Shown: one piece after another, positions 1 through 8,145 of the stretch | Layout of the letters: each line of letters opens with the position of its first letter | Numbering within the stretch: the stretch's first letter is position 1 | NCBI RefSeq assembly: GCF_018129065.1 | Contig: NZ_JAAEDM010000011.1 | Coordinates: 1-64,000 of the forward strand | From: Neoroseomonas soli | GTDB taxonomy: Bacteria > Pseudomonadota > Alphaproteobacteria > Acetobacterales > Acetobacteraceae | DNA: 64,000 nt | Direction of reading: 5' to 3' | Notes under the pieces: model-generated | What the model saw: only the letters and a program-made list of their open reading frames with translations | What the model was told of the DNA's origin: nothing | Databases searched by the model: none | Program-made: the position numbers and the translations under genes

Positions 1-3000
1 GGGACGACCTTCGTCGCCGCGGTCGCCAGCAGCCCCGCCGCCTCGGTCACGCCGTGCTGCGCGCGCGCGGCCGCGAGGGCATGGCGTAGCGCGTCCCTGT
101 CCTGTGGCGTCAGCGCCTCCCGCCCCGCCAGCAGGCGCAGGCGCTCGGCGAGGCTGTCGGGCGTGATCGGCGCTTCCACCGCGACGATCTCCCCGATCGC
201 GGCGGCCAGGGTCGCGGGCGGGATCTCCGCAGGGGGCAGGCCTTCCGGCAGCGCGGGCGCGGCCTCGCGATAGGGCTCGGCGAGGCCAGGAACGGGGGGC
301 GCCGCAGGCGGGGGCGCGGCGGCGGGGGAAGCCGCGGGCGCGGCGCTGAGGGCGGCCTTGACCTTCGCCGCCTCCGCCTCCGGCCGCGCATACCAGGCGA
401 GCGACCAGGCGCGCGCGAGGCGCCAGCCCATCATCTCCAGCGCCGCCGGACGGCCGCGCTCGCGGTCGCGCGCGCAGCGCAGCGCGGACCAGTCGCCGGC
501 ATCGGCCTCGATGCCGAGCTCGTAGCCCTGCTCGCCGCGCGCGGCGACGTCGAGGAAGAGGCCCGCGAGGCCGACATGCGGCACCGGTTCCTTGCCTGCC
601 TCGCGCACCGCCGCGGAGATCGCCTCGGTGATCGCGCCGCCCACGCCCTCCCCGCCGCCGCGCGGCGGCGCGGCAGGTGCCGCGGCGAAGGCGAGGAAGG
701 TCTTGAGCGCCGCGACGCCGCGTCCGGAGGCGCGCTCGAGGTCGATGTCGTCCGCGCCGATGCCGGAGAAGACGACGCAACGCTTCTTCGCGCGGGTGAT
801 GAGAACGTTCAGCCGTCGCTCGCCGCCCTCGGCGGAAAGCGGGCCGAAGCGCATGGCGAGCCGGCCGTCCTTGTCGCGGCCGTAGCCGACCGAGATGAGG
901 ATCGCGTCGCGCTCGTCGCCCTGCACGTTCTCGAGGTTCTTGACGAAGAAGGGCTCGTCCTCGCGCGCGGTGAAGAAGGCGTCGGCGGAGGGGTCGGCGC
1001 GGCGCGCGGCCTCGATTGCATCCATGATCGCGTCGCGCTGCTTGATGGAGAACGCCGCGACGCCGAGCGTGTCGCCCGGGGTCTGCCTCGCGTGGCGCAT
1101 CACCGCCTCCGCGACGGCTTCCGCTTCCGCCCGGTTGACGCCCTCGCCCGTCTCCCAGGCACCGTCCACGCGCACCAGGGACAGGCCAAGCTCGGCCGAG
1201 CGCGGGCGCGGCGAAGGCAGCACGAGCAGCCGGTTCCCGTAGAACTCGGCATTGCTCGTCGCGATCAGGCTCTCGTGCCGCGAGCGGTAGTGCCAGCGCA
1301 GCAGGGCGCAGGGCACGCCGCGCGCGTTGCACAGGCCGAGGATGCTCTCCACGTCGCGGGCGGCGACGGAATCGGGCGCGTCCTCCGGCGCCGTGTCGTC
1401 CTCCTCGCCGGTCATGCGCTGGAAGAAGCGCGTCGGCGGCATCTGGCGGTCGTCGCCGACGACGACGACCTGCCGGCAGCGCGCGATGGCGCCGAGCGCA
1501 TCGACGGGTTCGATCTGCGAGGCCTCGTCCATCACCAGCAGGTCGAAGGTGAGGCCAGGGCGCAGCCCGTGCGGCGGCGCGAGGAACTGCGCGACGGACA
1601 GCGGGCTCATCATGAAGATGGGCTTCGCCGCCTGCACCGCGGGCGCGGCACGCAGCAGCAATTCGCGCACCGGCAGGTGGCCGCGCTTCTTCTCCATCTC
1701 GCCGCGGATCACGGTCATGCCGGGCATGCCGTCGCGCACCTGCTTCACGCGTTCCGCATGCGCGCGCGCGGCCTCGGCGCGGGTCAGGGCGATGCGGGCG
1801 CGATCGGCTTCGCGGAACTCGGTGACCAGGCGGTCATAGCCGGCGGCGTCGAAGGTGGCGAGGTCGGGAAACTGCGCGCTGGCCGCGCGCAGCAGGCCCT
1901 CATGCAGGGCGTAGGCGAAGGCGTCCTCGGCGGCCTCGGGCACGAGGCGGCCGTCCTGCAGGCGCTCCACCACCGGGCCGAGGCCCTGGGCTTCCGCCAG
2001 CGCGCGGCGCCAGCCCTGCCAGAGCGGCAAGGCCTCGGGTCGCATGGCCCATTCGCCGAGGCGCTCCGCGAGCGCGGCGAAGGACGGATCCGATGCGCCG
2101 AAGGCGGCGGCGGGATCGAGGGCCGTGGCCTGCTTCAACTCCTCCCATGCCGCAGCTCCGGCCTCGAGCACGGCGGCGTCGGCGGCGGGCGTCTCCTCGG
2201 CGAGCGCGGCGGCAGCCTCGGGTCCATGCTTCTGGCGCCAGAGGATCAGGGCGGACATGACCGAAGGGTCGGTGTCCTCCCCCAGCCACAGCCGTCCGAA
2301 GGCGGCGGCGCCGAGGGCATTGCCGCCGCGCACGCGGGCGCGCGCGGCCTGGCCGGCGATGGCGGCATCCAGCGCCGCGACGGGATCGGCGCCGTCGCGG
2401 GCGATGCGGGACGCGACCTCCTGCGCCGCGCGGCGGCCGGAATTCAGGAAGCCGAAGAAGCCGCCGGACGCGGCGAGCGTCCCGCGCGCCTCCTCCAGCC
2501 CCGTCACGTCGAGCGCGCCGGGCTTCAGGCGCGGGTCGCGCTTCGCGATGGCGAGGTTGGCGACGGCCTCGGTCAGCGCCACCAGCGGCGCGGGATCGGC
2601 GCGCCAGGCGGCGGAGCGCATCGCGTCCTTGTCGTGCGCCGGCGCCTCGCGCAGCGCGGCGGCGGAGCGCAGGCGCGCTGCGACGACGGAAGGTCCGGGC
2701 GCCGTGCCACCAGCCGTGGACAGAGCCGCACCGGCCGCGGCGAAGGCACGGATCCAGCCTGGCAGGCGTGCCATCAGCCGGTCGGCATCCGCCGGGCCGA
2801 GATCCGCCGTCACGCCGCGCCAGGGATTGCTGGCGCCGTCCGCTTCCACCGCGCGCGCGGCGAGGTCGCGCACCGCGTCGCGCTTCGCGGCGATCGTCGC
2901 GCCGTCCCAGGCAGCAGGGTCGAGGGTGAAGTCCGGCACCGCCACGCCCTTGCGGCGCAGTCCGACCAGCGTGCCGATCACCTGGTGCAGCGGGACGCCC

Positions 3001-4322
3001 GAGGCGCCCGCCGTGGCGCGCATCGCCGCGGCGTGGCGGTTGAGACGGCCGCGCAGCGTGGCCAGGCGTTCCACCACCGCCTGGCGGTTCGGCTTGGGTG
3101 GCGGCGGCAGGGCGAGGGTCGCGCGGAGTTCATCCAGCACCGCGCGCTTCGACTGCTTCTCGCTGTGCAGTTCGAGGCAGGCGGCGCCGAGTCCGATCTG
3201 CTCCAGCCGTCGCTTCACCACCTCCAGCGCGGCAAGCTTCTCGGCGACGAACAGGACGGAGCGTCCATCCAGCACCGCCTGCGCGAGGATGGTCGCGATG
3301 GTCTGCGACTTGCCGGTGCCGGGCGGGCCCTGGATGACGACATGGCCGCCGCGGCGCACGCTCTCGGCCGCCAGCGCCTGGGACCCGTCCATGTCCATGA
3401 CGTGGTCGAGGCGCTCGACCGGGATCGCCTCGTCCACATCGGCGTCGTCGGGGAAGGTGGGCGGGGCGGAGAGCGGGTCTCCGCCGACGAGGGAACGCAC
3501 CAGCGGGTGGTCGGCGAGGCCGGGATTCTCCTCCGGCCCCAGGTCACGCCACATCAGGAACTTTGCAAACGAGAACAGGCCGAGGGCGAGACCGTCCGCA
3601 TCCACCGACCAGTCGGCGCGATCCTTCACCGCCGCTGCCACGGCCTCGGCCCAGCTCGTGGGGTTGTAGGTGTCGGGGTCGAATTCGGGCAGCGCGGTGG
3701 TGAAGTTGACCTTCAGCAGCTCGCGCAGGGAGAGGTTCTCGGCGACCTCGTTCGCGGTCGCGCGCAGGCGGAAGGTCTGCGAGACCCCTTCCCTCTCGAG
3801 CGCCACCGGCAGCAGGGCGAGCGGGGCGCGGCGCTCCGTCTCGGGCGTCGCGGGGTCGCGCCACACCAGCGCGCCGAGGGCGAGGTAGAGCGTCGGCACG
3901 CCCGTCTCCTCGCGCGCAGTGCGCGCATCCGTCATCAGGTCGCGCAGGCGGCGGGCGAGGTCGGGCGGCGGCAGGCGGACGCGCAGGCAGTCGTCGCGCT
4001 GCCATTCCTCGCGGGTGGCCTTGTCGTCGGCCTTCGTGACGCCCTCGGCCTTGGCGGCGGCCTTGGTGTTGCGGCGGCGGGTGCGGCGGGGCTTGCCTTC
4101 CTCGGGGGCGGGCGGTGGTTCGGGCGCTTCCTCCCCCGCGGCCTCGAAGCCGAAGGCGCGGCCGGCGGCGAGCGCACCCACCACGAAGTCGGCATCCTCG
4201 TCGTCGAGAATGACCACCCCGCGCGACCGCCCCGGCTTCGGCAGGGACAGCAGGCGGTTGCGGGTGGACAGGTCGAGCAGGGCGCGGCGGGCGTCCTCGA
4301 GGGCCTGGCGGAGATCGGTCAT
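1..4322 (-). CDS. DUF4011 / SF1 helicase / MTES_1575-type nuclease protein, partial (C-terminus beyond left edge)
   Basis: A very large multidomain protein; 1440 codons lie in the window and no stop is reached. The N-terminus carries the DUF4011 hallmark (RRALLDLSTRNRLLSL from about residue 12) and the later LYLALGALVW and FSFAKFLMWRDL segments. A Walker A box GPPGTGKSQT sits near residue 332, a Walker B-like VMDEASQIEP near 930, and the C-terminal SF1 motif LNVLITRAKKR near 1170. Residues about 1264-1315 (GIEADAGD, ARDRERGRP, MMGWRLARAWSLAWY) match the restriction-endonuclease-like MTES_1575 domain, and the visible end resembles DUF3320. A charged Lys/Arg/Pro/Ala-rich insert lies around residues 60-95. 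The ATG overlaps the stop of the upstream small membrane gene as ATGA, so translation is probably coupled. A nucleic-acid role, possibly antiviral defence, is inferred from the domain architecture; no partner defence genes are visible. Confidence 0.9.
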   Translation of the reverse strand, partial: MTDLRQALEDARRALLDLSTRNRLLSLPKPGRSRGVVILDDEDADFVVGALAAGRAFGFEAAGEEAPEPPPAPEEGKPRRTRRRNTKAAAKAEGVTKADDKATREEWQRDDCLRVRLPPPDLARRLRDLMTDARTAREETGVPTLYLALGALVWRDPATPETERRAPLALLPVALEREGVSQTFRLRATANEVAENLSLRELLKVNFTTALPEFDPDTYNPTSWAEAVAAAVKDRADWSVDADGLALGLFSFAKFLMWRDLGPEENPGLADHPLVRSLVGGDPLSAPPTFPDDADVDEAIPVERLDHVMDMDGSQALAAESVRRGGHVVIQGPPGTGKSQTIATILAQAVLDGRSVLFVAEKLAALEVVKRRLEQIGLGAACLELHSEKQSKRAVLDELRATLALPPPPKPNRQAVVERLATLRGRLNRHAAAMRATAGASGVPLHQVIGTLVGLRRKGVAVPDFTLDPAAWDGATIAAKRDAVRDLAARAVEADGASNPWRGVTADLGPADADRLMARLPGWIRAFAAAGAALSTAGGTAPGPSVVAARLRSAAALREAPAHDKDAMRSAAWRADPAPLVALTEAVANLAIAKRDPRLKPGALDVTGLEEARGTLAASGGFFGFLNSGRRAAQEVASRIARDGADPVAALDAAIAGQAARARVRGGNALGAAAFGRLWLGEDTDPSVMSALILWRQKHGPEAAAALAEETPAADAAVLEAGAAAWEELKQATALDPAAAFGASDPSFAALAERLGEWAMRPEALPLWQGWRRALAEAQGLGPVVERLQDGRLVPEAAEDAFAYALHEGLLRAASAQFPDLATFDAAGYDRLVTEFREADRARIALTRAEAARAHAERVKQVRDGMPGMTVIRGEMEKKRGHLPVRELLLRAAPAVQAAKPIFMMSPLSVAQFLAPPHGLRPGLTFDLLVMDEASQIEPVDALGAIARCRQVVVVGDDRQMPPTRFFQRMTGEEDDTAPEDAPDSVAARDVESILGLCNARGVPCALLRWHYRSRHESLIATSNAEFYGNRLLVLPSPRPRSAELGLSLVRVDGAWETGEGVNRAEAEAVAEAVMRHARQTPGDTLGVAAFSIKQRDAIMDAIEAARRADPSADAFFTAREDEPFFVKNLENVQGDERDAILISVGYGRDKDGRLAMRFGPLSAEGGERRLNVLITRAKKRCVVFSGIGADDIDLERASGRGVAALKTFLAFAAAPAAPPRGGGEGVGGAITEAISAAVREAGKEPVPHVGLAGLFLDVAARGEQGYELGIEADAGDWSALRCARDRERGRPAALEMMGWRLARAWSLAWYARPEAEAAKVKAALSAAPAASPAAAPPPAAPPVPGLAEPYREAAPALPEGLPPAEIPPATLAAAIGEIVAVEAPITPDSLAERLRLLAGREALTPQDRDALRHALAAARAQHGVTEAAGLLATAATKVV

Positions 4323-4525
4323 GTCCGGTCCTGGTCTGTCCGCCGGCGCGTTTCGAGCGCGGCGAGGATGAGGCGATCGATGGGATACCAAAGAAGCAGG
4401 CCCAAGGCGCCGAACAACGCCGAGCCCCACGACAGATGGCCGAGAAGCAGCAGGGCCGCGGGCAGCGCGACGGAGGCCGCGACGAGGGCCACGCCGGCGG
4501 CGGCGCGAAGGCGGGGTTCAGCCAT
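4319..4525 (-). CDS. small two-helix membrane protein (68 aa)
   Basis: Not recognised as a named family. The protein has two hydrophobic stretches, about residues 8-30 and 34-52, then a short Arg-rich basic tail (ETRRRTDQDRT), so it is probably an inner-membrane protein with a cytoplasmic C-terminus. It overlaps the end of the Na+/H+ antiporter gene by 8 nt and shares an ATGA overlap with the start of the giant helicase gene. That places it in one translation-coupled operon between the two. It may be an accessory of the antiporter, but this rests on position only. Confidence 0.7.
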   Translation of the reverse strand: MAEPRLRAAAGVALVAASVALPAALLLLGHLSWGSALFGALGLLLWYPIDRLILAALETRRRTDQDRT

Positions 4526-6086
4526 GCTCCGCGCCGAGCAGGCGACGGAGGCGGAGTTCCTCGAGGTCGAGTTCCTCGGTCAGCCGGGCCATCAGTTCTT
4601 CCTCCAGCCCGTCCTCGGCGTGGTGGCGCAGCAGGCGGGCGCGGCCCGCGCGCAGCGCGTGCAGCCGGTGCTCGAGGCGGGCGGCGCGCTCAGCGGCGAT
4701 CGCACCCTGGTTGATGCCGTCGAGCAGGCGCACGCGGTCGCGGTATTCCGGCAACAGGTCGTGGGCGATGGCGCCGGCCAGGATGTCTTCGGCGCGGCGT
4801 TCCATCTCGCGCAGGGATGCATGGGCGATGAGGGTGCGCGCGGCGGCTTCCTCGATGCCCATGCCCGGCCGGCGCTTCTCCTCCACGCCGAGCCGCCAGA
4901 TCACCAATTGGAGCGTGGTGCCCTGCACCACCAGCGTCGCGAGGATGGCGCAGAAGGCCAGGAAGACGATGAGGTCACGCTCGGGAAAGGTCACGGGCAG
5001 GGCGAGCGCGGCGGCGAGCGAGACCACCCCCCGCATGCCGCACCAGGCGATGATGGTGGTGTGGCTCCAGGGCCTGGCCGAGCCGAAGCGCCCGAGGGCG
5101 GGGATGAGCCGCGGTATCAGCGAGGCCGGGAAGACCCAGACGAAGCGCGAGACGATCAGCACCAGGGAGAGCACCACGGCGAACCACGCCAGCGTCCACG
5201 CGCCGTAGGCGTCCATCCGGCCCAGGATCTCGTTGAGTTGCAGTCCGATCAGGATGAACACCAGGCTGTTCATCACGAACTCGATGAAATCCCAGACCAC
5301 GCGGGATTCCCGCCGCGTGCGCGCCGAAAGCCCGTGCTGCGCGTGGCCGAGCACGAAGCCCGTCGTCACCACCGCGATCACGCCCGAGACATGGACGAAT
5401 TCCGCGGCGAAGAAGGACGCGAAGCAGGCGATGAAGGACATCGCGGTCTCGAGCAGCGTGTCCTCGAGCCGCCGGATCGCGATGATGGCGCCGCGGCCCA
5501 CCGCCCAGCCGATCGCCGCCCCGCCGATGGCCAGCGCGATGAAGGAGATCCCCGCCTCGGCCCAGGAAAACGCCCCGGCGATCGTCGCCGCCACCGCGAG
5601 GCGATAGAGCACCAGCGCGGCGGCGTCGTTCACCAGGCTCTCGCCTTCCAGCACCGCCACGATGCCCTTGGGCAGCCGCAGGCGGTGCAGCACGGCCCCG
5701 GCGGCAACGGCATCCGGCGGCGCGACGATGGCGCCGAGGGCGATCGCGGCCGAGAAGGGCAGCCACGGGATCAGCGCCACGGCGGTCACCGCGATGCAGA
5801 AGGCGGTGAAGAGCACCGCGCCGACGGCGAGGAAGAGGATCGGCCGGATATTGCCCTTGAAGGCCCGCCAGTCGGTCCGGTAGGCGCTGGCCTGCAGCAG
5901 CGGCGGCAGGAAGAAGGCGAGCGCGATCTCGGGGTCGAGCTCGACATTGGGCGCGCCGGGGATGAAGGCGATCGCCATGCCGCCGAGCACCAGCACCACG
6001 GCATAGGGCAGCCGCGCCCGCCGGGCCACCAGCGCGAAGCCGATGCAGACCGCGATCAGTGCCAGCAGCGCTTCGACGATCGGCAT
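4518..6086 (-). CDS. CPA1-family Na+/H+ antiporter
   Basis: A 522-aa cation:proton antiporter of the CPA1/NhaP-like type. About twelve hydrophobic segments fill residues 1-405, with the ion-binding Asn-Asp pair in GESLVNDAA (N153-D154) and an upstream APPDA motif in the discontinuous-helix region. The last 110 residues form a charged, probably helical cytoplasmic tail (EMERRAEDILAG, EEELMARLTEELDLEELRLRRL), longer than in a minimal antiporter and possibly regulatory. I start at the ATG; an in-frame TTG 18 nt upstream is possible, and neither has a clear Shine-Dalgarno. Expected role: sodium or potassium extrusion and pH homeostasis across the inner membrane. Confidence 0.9.
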   Translation of the reverse strand: MPIVEALLALIAVCIGFALVARRARLPYAVVLVLGGMAIAFIPGAPNVELDPEIALAFFLPPLLQASAYRTDWRAFKGNIRPILFLAVGAVLFTAFCIAVTAVALIPWLPFSAAIALGAIVAPPDAVAAGAVLHRLRLPKGIVAVLEGESLVNDAAALVLYRLAVAATIAGAFSWAEAGISFIALAIGGAAIGWAVGRGAIIAIRRLEDTLLETAMSFIACFASFFAAEFVHVSGVIAVVTTGFVLGHAQHGLSARTRRESRVVWDFIEFVMNSLVFILIGLQLNEILGRMDAYGAWTLAWFAVVLSLVLIVSRFVWVFPASLIPRLIPALGRFGSARPWSHTTIIAWCGMRGVVSLAAALALPVTFPERDLIVFLAFCAILATLVVQGTTLQLVIWRLGVEEKRRPGMGIEEAAARTLIAHASLREMERRAEDILAGAIAHDLLPEYRDRVRLLDGINQGAIAAERAARLEHRLHALRAGRARLLRHHAEDGLEEELMARLTEELDLEELRLRRLLGAEHG

Positions 6087-6156
6087 GGCGGCGGAAAGTG
6101 CCAAGGACTGGGCCGCATGGGAAGCGGCGGCAGTGGCGGGGTCCTGCCCCTGCCCC

Positions 6157-6402
6157 TCATTTCATGCCGAGTTGCGGCAGGAAGAAGATCAGGATCCCGA
6201 GCGTGATCAGCACCCGGACGAGGAAGTCCATGCTGTAGACGTAATCGAGGAAACGGTCAGCCGAGCTGCGCCGGTCGGTGTCGAGCGCCCTCATGATCAT
6301 CGGGAGGAACACGGCCGCCGCGACCAGCAGCGCCACCAGGGCGAACAGGGCCACCTCGCCCAGGACGAGCAGGATGGGGGATACCGGTCCGGCTTGTTCC
6401 AC
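6157..6402 (-). CDS. small two-helix membrane protein (81 aa)
   Basis: Unrecognised short membrane protein with two hydrophobic helices, about residues 9-33 and 58-78, separated by a charged loop (RALDTDRRSSADRF). The start is GTG, chosen because a GGAG Shine-Dalgarno lies about 8 nt upstream. It lies 70 nt upstream of the antiporter gene on the same strand and is probably co-transcribed with it. Function unknown. Confidence 0.65.
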   Translation of the reverse strand: MEQAGPVSPILLVLGEVALFALVALLVAAAVFLPMIMRALDTDRRSSADRFLDYVYSMDFLVRVLITLGILIFFLPQLGMK

Positions 6403-6517
6403 GGCGGGACTCCGGGAAGGGCGGCCGTGCGGGCCTGCCCGCGCGACCGCCCCCAGATGACGGCACCGCGGGGCGAAACCGCCTTGACCTCGCGCAATTG
6501 GCGCGGCGGGCGCGCCC

Positions 6518-6688
6518 CTATTCGTCCTTCCGCCAGCGCCACAGCACGACGAAGCCCACGGCGCAGACCAGCACGACGGTGGACAGCATGCCCTGCACCA
6601 CGCCGAAATTCGGGCTGTCCTTCGCCACGAACAGCGCGGCGATGCTGCCCCCGGCCGCCAGCAGAAGCCGGACGACGAGGTTGATCAT
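6518..6688 (-). CDS. small membrane protein (56 aa)
   Basis: A 56-residue peptide beginning MINLVVRLLLAAGGSIAALF, with two hydrophobic helices (about 2-21 and 30-50) and a charged end (WRWRKDE). Its ATG overlaps the stop codon of the DUF1003 gene as ATGA, a typical coupled junction, which is the main argument that it is real. Function unknown; probably an inner-membrane peptide expressed with DUF1003. Confidence 0.6.
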   Translation of the reverse strand: MINLVVRLLLAAGGSIAALFVAKDSPNFGVVQGMLSTVVLVCAVGFVVLWRWRKDE

Positions 6689-7209
6689 GCCGAGGCCCCC
6701 CGCCCCTCCATCGAATCGATCCGTGCCAGGGCGGCCTTGAGCAGCTGCGTCAGTTCCAGCAATTCCCGCTCGCGCATCAGGTCGATCTTCTCGTGCAGCA
6801 GGGCGATCTCCGCCTCGGCGCGGATGTTCACCTGATAGTCGGCGAGAGCGCGGTCGCGGTCCACATCCGCCTGGCGGTTCTGGCTCATCATGATGACCGG
6901 CGCGGTGTAGGCCGCCTGGAAGGACAGCAGCAGGTTCAGCAGGATGAAGGGATAGGGATCCCAGGAGCCGGAGCCGAACAGGGCGTTGCCCAGGATCCAG
7001 GCCGAGATCATCCCGGTCTGGATCATGATGAACCGCCAGGAGCCGACGATCGCGGCGACGGCATCGGCCAGTGCTGCACCGAAGGGCGGCCGCGGTGCCG
7101 GCCCCAGGGTGCGGCGCCGCTTCCGGGCCCGCGCGATGGTCGCGCGCAGGTGCTGCCGGTAGGTGGGGGCCATGTGCCGCACCCCGTTTGTGGCCGTCTG
7201 CTGGTTCAT
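6685..7209 (-). CDS. DUF1003 membrane protein
   Basis: A 174-aa DUF1003 protein. The family core is clear: GSWRFIMIQ, then a second helix ending in the WDPYPFILLNLLLSFQAAY stretch, then MMSQNRQADVDRD and a terminal helical segment rich in Glu and Leu (HEKIDLMRERELLELTQLL) that is probably a coiled coil. Two transmembrane segments are expected. The chosen ATG (MNQQTATNGV) gives the usual family length; longer in-frame extensions overlap the SDR gene in a shadow frame. The exact function is unsettled, though family members are often annotated near ion or metal transport genes. Confidence 0.85.
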   Translation of the reverse strand: MNQQTATNGVRHMAPTYRQHLRATIARARKRRRTLGPAPRPPFGAALADAVAAIVGSWRFIMIQTGMISAWILGNALFGSGSWDPYPFILLNLLLSFQAAYTAPVIMMSQNRQADVDRDRALADYQVNIRAEAEIALLHEKIDLMRERELLELTQLLKAALARIDSMEGRGASA

Positions 7210-7265
7210 CGCCGAGTCCCCGTCACCGTCCGGCCGGGCCAAGGTGGCCCCGCGGGCGGGCCGGC

Positions 7266-8018
7266 TCAATGGCTGGAGCGGAGCGTTCCGCCATCCACGT
7301 GGATCACCTGGCCGGTGATGTAGCGGGCGAGCGGCGAGCACAGGAAGGCGACCAGCACGGCGAGGTCCAGGGGCTCGCCAATGTAGCCGACCGGCACCTC
7401 CTTCTCCGCCCATGCCTGCCGGGCCTCCGGCGTCGGCATGATGCGGGTGTCGATCTGCTCGGAATGGATGCGGCCCGGCGGCACGCAATTCACCGTGATG
7501 CCGTCCTTCCCCAGCGTGCGGGACAGCGCCTTGGACCAGATGTGCACGGCGCCGTTCGGGGCATTGGCGGGGTTGATCGAGAAGGGTTCGTCCGTGCCCG
7601 TCAGGCTCACGATGCGGCCCCATTTCTGCGCCTGCATGGCCGGGATCAGGGCATGGGTGACGCGGCGGCCGGCCTCGAAGTTGAGCAGCATCGCCTCCTG
7701 CCAGACCTCGTCGCTGCCGAGGTCGGCCTGCGGGCGGGAACCGCCGGCATTGTTCACCAGGATGTCGCAGCGGCCGAAATGGCCGAGGACGGCATCGCGG
7801 ATGCGCGGGGCGGCGTCGGGGGCGGTGATGTCCTGCTCGATGACCAGCGGCGTGGCGCCGGGCGGCAGTTCGGCCGCCAGGCTCTCGAGCAGCGCGCGGC
7901 GGCGGGCGAGGATGGCGAGGCGGCAGCCCTCCGCCGCCAGGGTCTTCGCGATGACACGGCCGAGGCCGACCGAGGCACCGGTGACAAGGGCGATCTTGCC
8001 GGTCAGTTGCAGGTCCAT
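7266..8018 (-). CDS. SDR-family oxidoreductase with atypical active site
   Basis: A 250-aa short-chain dehydrogenase. The cofactor motif TGASVGLG (residues 13-20) and the NNAGG motif (89-93) are intact, and the C-terminal GQVIHVDGGT is typical. The position of the catalytic tyrosine is unusual: where YxxxK is expected the sequence reads HIWSK (H159, K163), so the canonical Tyr is replaced by His. The Ser region is also divergent (SLTGTDEPFS). It may be a divergent SDR subgroup using another acid/base residue, or inactive as a classical reductase. An HTH regulator gene is divergent from it 127 nt away with an inverted repeat between, so that regulator may control it. Confidence 0.85.
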   Translation of the reverse strand: MDLQLTGKIALVTGASVGLGRVIAKTLAAEGCRLAILARRRALLESLAAELPPGATPLVIEQDITAPDAAPRIRDAVLGHFGRCDILVNNAGGSRPQADLGSDEVWQEAMLLNFEAGRRVTHALIPAMQAQKWGRIVSLTGTDEPFSINPANAPNGAVHIWSKALSRTLGKDGITVNCVPPGRIHSEQIDTRIMPTPEARQAWAEKEVPVGYIGEPLDLAVLVAFLCSPLARYITGQVIHVDGGTLRSSH

Positions 8019-8092
8019 GGGCCAGGCTCCTCTGCGGTGACGCCGGGGCCAGCCTGCCATGGCGGCGGGCCCGCGGCGATGGCGCGGGCACG

Positions 8093-8135
8093 CTTGAGCG
8101 GCAGCGTGGCCGCCGGCATGCTGGTACCGCTTAAG
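8093..8135. promoter_or_regulatory. candidate operator: 9-bp inverted repeat between SDR and HTH regulator
   Basis: The divergent gap holds CTTGAGCGG at 8093-8101 and CCGCTTAAG at 8127-8135, inverted copies matching at 8 of 9 positions with 25 nt between. The position, just upstream of the HTH gene start and about 75 nt from the SDR start, fits an autoregulatory operator. Inference from symmetry and context only. Confidence 0.35.
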
Positions 8136-8145
8136 GGCAGGTGCC

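Noticed and set aside
576-6206. A plus-strand open frame of about 1876 codons
   Set aside because: It lies opposite the helicase and antiporter genes. Its composition (His/Arg/Gly/Ala-rich, no domains) is that of the antisense frame of GC-rich coding DNA, while the minus strand gives clear domain motifs throughout.
6685-8091. A 468-residue fusion of SDR-region sequence with DUF1003
   Set aside because: The first 294 codons are the shadow frame of the SDR gene. The DUF1003 gene has its own ATG at 7209.
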